From a virus, in the IMG/VR virus record IMGVR_UViG_3300045241_000030, positions 1 to 46,730 of that record: a DNA stretch of 46,730 bases. One strand, given 5' to 3'. The notes below the pieces were generated by a model. That model had not been told where the DNA came from and did no database searches. It saw nothing but the letters and a program-made list of their open reading frames with translations. Shown one piece after another: positions 40,327-46,730 of the stretch. Positions within the stretch are counted from its first letter, which is position 1, and every line of letters begins with the position of its first letter. The position numbers and the translations under genes were made by a program.

Positions 40327-41736
40327 TCAATACATTTTTAACCAATTCGCCCCGTTTGATTGAACCCGAATACCATCGAATTGATTAAGTGTTATACTTG
40401 TTGGCGTTCCTGATACATTCGCAAAGGTCTGGCTTGAAGTTGTGAGCACTGTTACAACGCCGGTTCCTGAATTGGTAATGAAAAACATTCTTCCGGCTCT
40501 GCCCACTGCGGTTGGTAATGTCTGATTGTTGGTACCTGAAGTTACATTTACAGTAAAATCAGAAGTTGTAAGGGTATAGTTAGCCGTTTTAGCAACATAA
40601 TTTAAAGTAGCCCTTAAATCTGTAGTGGTTGCATTCGTGATTGCTGTAGTTACGTATTGTTTGGTTGTAATGCTGGCATTTGTAGGTACTGAAGCAGCGC
40701 CACCGGTTAATTCATATTTCGCACCATCAAATGTAACGGCACCTGGTTGTAAGTCAATGGATGAATTTGTCCCGCCGTTCGCACAATAAAAATTAATTTC
40801 ACTACTAGCCGCACCACTGGAAACTATACTAACTCCACCGCTATTACTATATGAAACCGTGTTGGTCTTTCCACCCGATGTTCCTGTTAATGACACACTA
40901 TTTGCGCCTGATTCAATTGTTGTATTTGTGGTAATTGTTCCCCCCAAATCTACCGCCGTACTATTAGCCGTGGTTCCGCTTCCATTAGTGAGCGCAAAGG
41001 TGACCCCTGATAAAGCACTTGTAATGCTATTCTGGTCCATTGTACCATCTGTATTTGTTCCGGTAGTTGTGTATAATTTTGTTTTACCTGATACAGTAGG
41101 CGAAGCCGTATTCACGGTTCCCGCGGCTGTCACGTTTCCGGTACCATCAAATGAAGGGGAGGTGTAAGCAATATCGCCTGTAATTGATAGCGTTATACCT
41201 GTTTGAAATTTAGGAGCGCTGACTATTGTTATAACCGGTGTTGTTGTTGTATTGGCTATCGTTGCGTTACCGTCCGCACTTGTAACGCTTGTTACGGTAC
41301 CGGCACCAATTTCACTAACCTGTAAATTTGTTCCATCATAATAAAGTGTATAAGATTTACCCGCGATAATATCTCCTGAAGCTAAAGCGGTGCTTACTCC
41401 TTTTACAAGATTGATAGGCCCAATAGTTCCGTTAAATGTTAATGTGGATGCAGCCGTATTTCCATTCGTGAATTTAACGGGTATTGTGAAGCCGGAAGGA
41501 AGTGAAGTAAACCCGGAAAGTGTCGAATAGGTATAGGTATTTGTTCCTGATACCGTTACCATATCGGCATACGATTTTTTATTATTGATAATGTCGTAAT
41601 CCAGCGTTTTTGTTCTCCCAGGGTCAAAAGTGTGTAGTCCGATATAATCGGCTTGTGTTTTCATTGCCCCGTCTGTGACCTGGCCGCTTGCAAATGCGCT
41701 TATTAGCAGAAAAAAGAATAATAGTATGTTTTTCAT
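40327..41736 (-). CDS. Fibre-like protein with Sec signal peptide
   Basis: The 469-residue protein begins with a clear signal peptide (MKNILLFFFLLISAFASG|Q). The mature part is Thr/Ser/Gly/Asn-rich, repetitive and beta-structured, like tail fibres. It has repeated patterns (TVTSVTSADGNATI, LTNGSGTTANSTAVDLGG) and a C-terminal domain (GRAGRMFFITNSGTGVVTVL, FDGIRVQSNGANWLKMY) typical of fibre tips. A signal peptide on a virion fibre is odd, since tails assemble in the cytoplasm. It could be a secreted decoy or surface protein, or the leader may be retained in the virion. Confidence 0.7.
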   Translation of the reverse strand: MKNILLFFFLLISAFASGQVTDGAMKTQADYIGLHTFDPGRTKTLDYDIINNKKSYADMVTVSGTNTYTYSTLSGFTSLPSGFTIPVKFTNGNTAASTLTFNGTIGPINLVKGVSTALASGDIIAGKSYTLYYDGTNLQVSEIGAGTVTSVTSADGNATIANTTTTPVITIVSAPKFQTGITLSITGDIAYTSPSFDGTGNVTAAGTVNTASPTVSGKTKLYTTTGTNTDGTMDQNSITSALSGVTFALTNGSGTTANSTAVDLGGTITTNTTIESGANSVSLTGTSGGKTNTVSYSNSGGVSIVSSGAASSEINFYCANGGTNSSIDLQPGAVTFDGAKYELTGGAASVPTNASITTKQYVTTAITNATTTDLRATLNYVAKTANYTLTTSDFTVNVTSGTNNQTLPTAVGRAGRMFFITNSGTGVVTVLTTSSQTFANVSGTPTSITLNQFDGIRVQSNGANWLKMY

Positions 41737-41760
41737 GATTATATATTTTGTTGAAACTTT

Positions 41761-42027
41761 TTAACCTTTATCGACGACCCAATTAACCATTTCCTGACCA
41801 GGTTTTTTGTATTTGGCCCATATTCTACAGCCGTCAACCAACTCCACACCATCAATAATTGCAGGGATTGAAGGATTCCTTAATCGAACTATAAAGGTGT
41901 TGGCGGTCTTTATATTTCCATTCCGTCCGGTTCCTCCTTTTTCAGGCATTTGTGGGTCGGCATTGTTTATCATGTGTTCACCGCAATAAGCAAACAGATA
42001 AATCTTGGTCTTCTTTTTAAATGGCAT
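41761..42027 (-). CDS. Unknown small protein of the tail-tip cluster
   Basis: This 88-residue basic protein has short strands and Gly-rich turns (KGGTGRNGNIKTANTFIVRL). It lies between the holin candidate and the secreted fibre-like gene. Function unknown. Confidence 0.5.
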   Translation of the reverse strand: MPFKKKTKIYLFAYCGEHMINNADPQMPEKGGTGRNGNIKTANTFIVRLRNPSIPAIIDGVELVDGCRIWAKYKKPGQEMVNWVVDKG

Positions 42028-42033
42028 GGCTTT

Positions 42034-42291
42034 TTATTTTGAGTTATCAATTTTACGCCTAACGAACACGTCAAGATAAGACGAAACCTTATCCCGCATG
42101 AAAAGAAGGGCAAAACCTACTGCCCCAACAATTGCAACTTGCATAACCGGTATTTGCTTCAATTCGAAAAACCAATTCATACAAATAGCAACCGCGCTAA
42201 TTATCATTAAAACTGAGCCAATGATCGTGGTTATTACATTTTTAGATACATTTTCCGTGTGGAAATACTTATCTTCTTTCTGCTCTTCCAT
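42034..42291 (-). CDS. Two-helix membrane protein, holin candidate
   Basis: The 85-residue protein has helices at about residues 20-42 and 48-66 with charged ends, matching class II holins in size and topology. It lies near the end of the late operon, but the endolysin-like gene is about 10 kb away along the circle, so the pairing is uncertain. Other candidates lie at 6789-7515. Confidence 0.55.
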   Translation of the reverse strand: MEEQKEDKYFHTENVSKNVITTIIGSVLMIISAVAICMNWFFELKQIPVMQVAIVGAVGFALLFMRDKVSSYLDVFVRRKIDNSK

Positions 42292-42309
42292 ATAATTAGG
42301 GGTTTAAAA

Positions 42310-43014
42310 TTATGCTCGTCTATCCCAGTTAGCTTCTGTTTGATTATTGGACCCGTCCAAATCAACCCTAACAACTAACCAAGTACCATCTGGCCAAAAA
42401 TTCCCGTTTAAATTTGCGCCTATATTTCCTGGCGTTGTGATTCTATATATTGAATTACGTGGAATTGTGCCGGTCGGATATGCATTTGTGATTGATGCAT
42501 CATAATCAATTACATCAAATGGGAGTGCTATTGTGGCCCCAACGATTACCCAATCCCCTATGCCAAGTTCGGTAATGAAGTCAGTAGAATTATATGGTCT
42601 GGTCGGATTGGCTAATAAATAAAGTCCCCAATGTCCTGAAATCTGATAAAGTACTGTAACATTTGTATCTGCATAGATTCCAGACGCCCAAGGCACAAGT
42701 CCAGATTTACCCATTACGGCAATAGTCCAGAATGTTGAAGCTGGCCCAGGAACATTGCCCAAATTATCGGCACTTTCTGAAATCCAAGCCTCATACGGTT
42801 GGCCTGGTCCCTGGCTGTAAACCACAATATCCCCTTCTGCATAATTCATGATTGAAGACCATATTGTGTCTGGATTTGTACCGCTTACAATGAAGTCTTC
42901 AACATTAATATGATAGGTTGTATCTGACGTTGGATCATAGAATGGGAACTTAGACCCTGTTAGGAGTGAAGGATTATATGGAAGTTCAGGAATTCTTTTG
43001 TCTAAGTCAGCCAT
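42310..43014 (-). CDS. Tail-tip/fibre protein with carbohydrate-binding-like module
   Basis: This 234-residue protein begins MADLDKRIPELPYNPSLLTG, a start common to Bacteroidota phage tail-tip proteins that attach to the baseplate. Residues about 50-95 show the CBM5/12-like aromatic spacing (W..IMNYAEGDIVVYSQG, then F-W-T). It probably helps in host adsorption. Confidence 0.6.
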   Translation of the reverse strand: MADLDKRIPELPYNPSLLTGSKFPFYDPTSDTTYHINVEDFIVSGTNPDTIWSSIMNYAEGDIVVYSQGPGQPYEAWISESADNLGNVPGPASTFWTIAVMGKSGLVPWASGIYADTNVTVLYQISGHWGLYLLANPTRPYNSTDFITELGIGDWVIVGATIALPFDVIDYDASITNAYPTGTIPRNSIYRITTPGNIGANLNGNFWPDGTWLVVRVDLDGSNNQTEANWDRRA

Positions 43015-43024
43015 AAGAACAAAG

Positions 43025-44911
43025 TTATAATTTTATTCGACCTCCACCATCACCAAGTAAAAGCGGGTCGTCGCTTCCGACTATGGTAATATCAGTAAGC
43101 GGTGCATATCTGTTTGCGGTGCTAAATGCCTGCTCATACATTTCAATTGTGCCCTTCATGACCTTTTTTCTTGCATCGAATGCGATCTTGAATAATGATT
43201 TTGGTAAAAAGAACTTATCATTTATGGTAATGAACCCATGAGCTTGCCATACCATCATGCCATCGTGCGCCAGATCATCGAAATAATAAGCTTCAAAAAC
43301 GATGAATTTATCGAGCTCAAAGGATACGTTTCTTAATCGGCCTGTTGAAACAGCGCGATATTGTGTTAGGTTGCCGTCTGCCTGGTTATCAATCCGGTAT
43401 AGTTTTAGGCGTATTTTATTGATATAAAACGGTACGAGCTCATAATAATAATTATAGATGTTATACCCGTGTTTGTGCTGAAGCCTCACAGAATCGCATT
43501 TCGCTTGCTGTAGTGACATTAATTCAATAGGATTTGAAACCATTATGATGGCGTTCGTATCCTGGCGGTAAATCATCAAGTAATAAACGCCGAAATCAAT
43601 ACCTCCCGGCAATTCCACTGAAGCATAAATATTATAAACGCCCGTGGTTATGTCGTGTTTCTGAAGCGGTGCAATGTCTGCCATTACAAGACCTTGGACA
43701 TTAAATAGGCCCAAACGGTAAAAGGAAAAATCTGGGTCCGTTAATGGTTGATCGAAATTGATATAGAATGCGAATTCCTCCAACGGTGAAACGATTGGGG
43801 TATGAATTCTATTCGTTTTATTTTGGCGATCATACCCTTTCGGTAAGTCAAAGCAACAATTTTCCGTTTGTATTTCGGTGTAATTGGTTGGTCCAAAAGC
43901 TGAAAACCAATTAATAAAATTATAGTTATTCAAAGGCTTTTGGTCAACCGTAAGTGGACCTGGTACCGGTGTTGGCGGGTCAGGATCGGGTGCACCGGCC
44001 AATATTTCTATTCCTGTCACCGAATCGGTACAGCCTCCCGAATCACGTACGTAAAGCGTATATGTGCTAGGTGCTAAACCCGTGAATACGTTTGATAATT
44101 GCCATGTTGCATTGTCAAGTGAATACTCAATCGTATTTGAAGAGGTATAATGCGCGGTAATTGTTCCGTCATGTGCGCCTGCCGTTACTTCGTTTGTCTT
44201 ATTATAGGATGGTGTGCCGGGGGTAAGATCACATACAAGGATTTCTTCTAAGGATATATCATCCATATAAAGAACTCCACCTGGATTTATTGTTCCCTCG
44301 AAAATATGACCAGGAATACTAGGTACATCACCGGGGCCAATCGAACTATCTAAAATATAGATTGATACATAAGTGAATGAATTTACCTGTAAAAAACCAT
44401 TAGGTTGGGTTCCTATAATTTCATATTCGAATTCTACCCATTGATCCAAACAGTCAGCTACTGTTTTAATCGTTCTTGAAATTATTGTTGGGGTAACGAT
44501 TGGACCAATTCCGTTAAGTCCTCCTCCTCCTTGTATTCCCGGACCAATATAAACGTGTGCATCATTTGATGCTATTGGATTGCTTGAAGGTATATAAACC
44601 CAAACTTTAAATTTAAACTGTTTGTTTGGTATATGCCCTGCTATTGTCTCCGGTGAGAAATTAAGACCTAATATCGGCCTGGGTCCAGTTCCATATCTAA
44701 CAATAGGAAAATAAAATTTTGGAGCATGCCAAAAACTAGGGTTTATAGGATCAGCAACAAATCTTCCTTTTCCTGAAAAGGAACCACTATGGGCAAAATC
44801 TGAGCTCCTTGTCGTTTTACAAACTACAGAACTACCCTGGGCAACTACTTCATCGCCTGAAGAGTATGACTCCCAAGTACCGTTATCAATGAATGGGTAT
44901 AAATTAGCCAT
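43025..44911 (-). CDS. Large tail-tip protein with jellyroll and SprB-like repeat
   Basis: The 628-residue protein starts with a jellyroll-like domain (MANLYPFIDNGTWESYSSG), similar to the start of the hub protein. A SprB-like repeat follows near residues 258-300 (IEYSLDNATWQLSNVFTGL, then GTYTLYVRDSGGC-type pattern), then a Pro-rich linker and a C-terminal beta-rich half. SprB repeats belong to Bacteroidota adhesins, so this part could mimic a host surface protein or bind glycans. It overlaps the hub gene end by 8 nt. Confidence 0.7.
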   Translation of the reverse strand: MANLYPFIDNGTWESYSSGDEVVAQGSSVVCKTTRSSDFAHSGSFSGKGRFVADPINPSFWHAPKFYFPIVRYGTGPRPILGLNFSPETIAGHIPNKQFKFKVWVYIPSSNPIASNDAHVYIGPGIQGGGGLNGIGPIVTPTIISRTIKTVADCLDQWVEFEYEIIGTQPNGFLQVNSFTYVSIYILDSSIGPGDVPSIPGHIFEGTINPGGVLYMDDISLEEILVCDLTPGTPSYNKTNEVTAGAHDGTITAHYTSSNTIEYSLDNATWQLSNVFTGLAPSTYTLYVRDSGGCTDSVTGIEILAGAPDPDPPTPVPGPLTVDQKPLNNYNFINWFSAFGPTNYTEIQTENCCFDLPKGYDRQNKTNRIHTPIVSPLEEFAFYINFDQPLTDPDFSFYRLGLFNVQGLVMADIAPLQKHDITTGVYNIYASVELPGGIDFGVYYLMIYRQDTNAIIMVSNPIELMSLQQAKCDSVRLQHKHGYNIYNYYYELVPFYINKIRLKLYRIDNQADGNLTQYRAVSTGRLRNVSFELDKFIVFEAYYFDDLAHDGMMVWQAHGFITINDKFFLPKSLFKIAFDARKKVMKGTIEMYEQAFSTANRYAPLTDITIVGSDDPLLLGDGGGRIKL

Positions 44912-46730
44912 TGTATTTTTCGATAAAGTTCGCCTTTATCATTTGGGTAACCGGATTAAGTTTCAAGTCGAAAATATAACCCTTTTCTAGTTCTCCATCT
45001 AAATTGAACCATTCAAAGTAACCATAATTCGCGCCGTTAGGGTCGCGTCCTTCGAATGCCAGACGTATTGCCTTCAGTGTTTCCCAGGTTATTGGCGCTT
45101 CAAAATAGATGTTATTACCCGAAAATAACGGCAATTGCAGTGAACTTGGGGCGCTTTCCGCGAATTGATCGCCGTAAGGTTCTGAAACAGAACCATATCG
45201 ACACGTGACACTATCCTTTAATTTCGTTTCCGCTTTCACATTATTCTTTCCATCCGTGAAAGTTATTGCTTCACCACTTCCTATCAATTTGTAAATGCCT
45301 GCGTTGAATATTTTAGCCCATCGAAGCATTATTCTTTTAATATGATGTTCAAGATTATAGACCGATTCAGGGCTTTTTATCCCGGACGTGGTTTGAAAAT
45401 CTTCATTCCTTCTAGCCTTCATACGGCTGGCGGTAATGGTTATGTCTCCGGTCCCTGCTCCGTCGCTTGCAAGTGTTTCTTTGATGGTTAAAATGGTCTG
45501 ATTATAAGCGTATGGAATTTCTATTGCCAGGATGGTATAAACTCCGTCTGTCACGCTTCCGGTACTGCCTGAAATTGTGAATGTATCATTTGGCACTACT
45601 GCCAAAATATCGTTCACGGTAATGATCCCGCCTGCCTGGTCAAAGTTCATCGTCTTACCGATGGCGCTCGTCGCTTCAGTAGCTGAGATTAAAAAAGTAT
45701 CGTCGTCAGTTTCATAGGCATTATTAGGATTGTTTACGAAGCTTTGAACGCGCGCATACTGGATATAATAAGGCGAAAGAATCCAATCTATGATAATTGA
45801 AAGCTTTGATTTTATGCTTTTGATCGGAAGAATGTAATCAAATTTTGTCATCCAATCTTCTATGGAATCCTGTTGATTATTTTGCGGGTACTTTCTGAAG
45901 CCAAATTCAATTTCATTATAGATATAGCGAAGTGCTGGCGATTTCTCATAGTTTGAAATAACGTCAAATCTCATGATTCTCGTATTCCTGAAGAAATAAG
46001 GAAGTTCTTCAAACCTCACAAACTCTTCACCCAAATCATTCCGTTCAATACTTAGGCCGGCGCATACAAGACCTGAAAGGGAATTGAACCACTGATTAGC
46101 GGACATATTGAAGGCTTTATTGGGGATGCCTCTTATCATCAATCCATCTAAAGTATTATGATTTGAAAGACAACCGTTATTATCATATCCCAGGTCAACC
46201 CGTCCAAGAAGATTGCTTTTCAATGGATTGACGGTATCCAATATTAATTCGAGTTGACGGTTAATTGCCTCATGGATCCGCAATGAATTAACAACGCTTG
46301 CCGCGCTTACCGTTTGCTCATTTACGAATAAAAAGTGTGTGCTTGTATTGATGTATTTAAAATCTGTTATCGCAAAAGCTGCATTATTCGGCGTATAAAC
46401 CCAACATTTTATAAATATGGCTTCATCTTCAACCAGGCGTAAGATTCCATCTATACCGCCGTCAAACGTTTCAGTATGGGCAACATTTCCGCAATCTTGT
46501 TCCCGTACAAGTGCTGTTTCTGTTACACCGTCGGCAATTGGTGGCTGTTCATCACTTCCAATACTTTGAGAAATCAGGCTTCTTTTATAGATCGAAATTC
46601 CGGTTTTAACAAAGCCCGAAGTATTGCCCATTGTGAATTTAAAAGCCACTCTGACATTAAAATATAATATCCTTTCCTGAACACCTGGCGGCAATGTCAG
46701 ACCGCTATAAATTAATTCACCGGCAGGGGC
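44904..46730 (-). CDS. Baseplate hub / tail-tip protein, C-terminal part (joins 1510..1)
   Basis: This holds the last 566 codons (46603-44904) of the hub protein whose N-terminal part is at 1-1510; 46604-46730 only repeats bases 1-127. The frame is continuous across the join. A separate start inside this end, at about 46694, would be an artefact of the linear cut. The region contains a second beta-rich domain (NNPNNAYETDDDTFLISATE), short strand repeats and a C-terminal portion ending IKANFIEKYNG. It likely forms the tail tip that binds the host and opens for DNA release. Confidence 0.8.
   Translation of the reverse strand, partial: APAGELIYSGLTLPPGVQERILYFNVRVAFKFTMGNTSGFVKTGISIYKRSLISQSIGSDEQPPIADGVTETALVREQDCGNVAHTETFDGGIDGILRLVEDEAIFIKCWVYTPNNAAFAITDFKYINTSTHFLFVNEQTVSAASVVNSLRIHEAINRQLELILDTVNPLKSNLLGRVDLGYDNNGCLSNHNTLDGLMIRGIPNKAFNMSANQWFNSLSGLVCAGLSIERNDLGEEFVRFEELPYFFRNTRIMRFDVISNYEKSPALRYIYNEIEFGFRKYPQNNQQDSIEDWMTKFDYILPIKSIKSKLSIIIDWILSPYYIQYARVQSFVNNPNNAYETDDDTFLISATEATSAIGKTMNFDQAGGIITVNDILAVVPNDTFTISGSTGSVTDGVYTILAIEIPYAYNQTILTIKETLASDGAGTGDITITASRMKARRNEDFQTTSGIKSPESVYNLEHHIKRIMLRWAKIFNAGIYKLIGSGEAITFTDGKNNVKAETKLKDSVTCRYGSVSEPYGDQFAESAPSSLQLPLFSGNNIYFEAPITWETLKAIRLAFEGRDPNGANYGYFEWFNLDGELEKGYIFDLKLNPVTQMIKANFIEKYNG
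46604..46730. repeat. 127-bp terminal overlap, right copy
   Basis: Identical to bases 1-127. Removing one copy gives a circular genome of 46,603 bp. Confidence 0.95.

Noticed and set aside
40859-41167. 102-residue frame on the plus strand inside the secreted fibre gene
   Set aside because: It is a shadow of a Thr/Ser/Gly-rich minus-strand gene; low-complexity genes often leave open antisense frames. Other plus-strand frames in the window were rejected for the same reason.
1-46730. tRNA genes, CRISPR arrays, insertion sequences, integrase and attachment sites
   Set aside because: No cloverleaf, spaced repeats, transposase or recombinase motif was seen. Small tRNA-like structures could be missed by eye, but gaps between genes are too short for most.

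Overview
This window looks like a complete, circular genome of a tailed phage infecting a member of the Bacteroidota. The first 127 bases are repeated exactly as the last 127 (1-127 = 46604-46730), so the unique genome is 46,603 bp, and one large baseplate gene runs across the junction. Host evidence is indirect but consistent. Promoters match the Bacteroidota pattern TTG-N19-TAnnTTTG, start codons have A-rich upstream sequence instead of Shine-Dalgarno sites, one tail protein carries a SprB-like repeat, and one phage lipoprotein has an acidic stretch after the lipid cysteine like known Bacteroidota surface-export signals. I see no integrase, excisionase, classical repressor, tRNA, CRISPR array or insertion sequence, so a strictly lytic life style is likely. 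A 1,121-residue tape measure protein with no recognisable sheath suggests a siphovirus with a long flexible tail.

Every supported gene is on the minus strand, so transcription runs from high to low coordinates. The early/middle region begins at a promoter near 40,200 and runs down to about 20,300. It starts with small unknown proteins and a lipoprotein (37-40 kb). Next come recombination and replication genes: ERF annealing protein, 3'-5' exonuclease, Cas4/RecB-like nuclease, tandem helix-turn-helix protein, replication initiator and primase-helicase (29.5-36.7 kb). After these lie a NinB-like protein, an adenine methyltransferase, an HNH nuclease and the small terminase (25-29 kb). The last part is an accessory block (20.3-25 kb) with a Lar-like zinc ribbon, a cupin-like protein, a translationally coupled microprotein/ASCH/phosphoribosyltransferase cluster and several unknown genes.

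The late region follows: RuvC-like resolvase, large terminase, probable tail tube, portal, scaffold, major capsid, neck and tail-completion genes, a fibre, a group of small membrane proteins, the tail assembly chaperone pair, a lysis cassette and the tape measure. It then crosses the junction to the hub, tail-tip proteins, a holin candidate and a secreted fibre-like protein, and ends at a terminator at 40,266-40,288. The capsid gene, and probably the tail tube gene, has its own promoter placed directly after a terminator, as expected for the most abundant virion proteins.

The most notable signals are these. (1) A roughly 100-nt structured leader or small RNA lies between a strong promoter and the replication initiator, with three hairpins, two of whose loops are perfectly complementary over 8 nt. 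(2) An A10 run joins the two tail-chaperone frames. (3) Three near-identical extended promoters punctuate the early region. (4) Iteron-like repeats lie inside the initiator gene. (5) Three small genes too short for routine calling are tied to their neighbours by ATGA overlaps. No stretch longer than 300 bases lacks a gene; the longest gaps (17436-17660, 12628-12844, 40162-40326) hold promoters and terminators.
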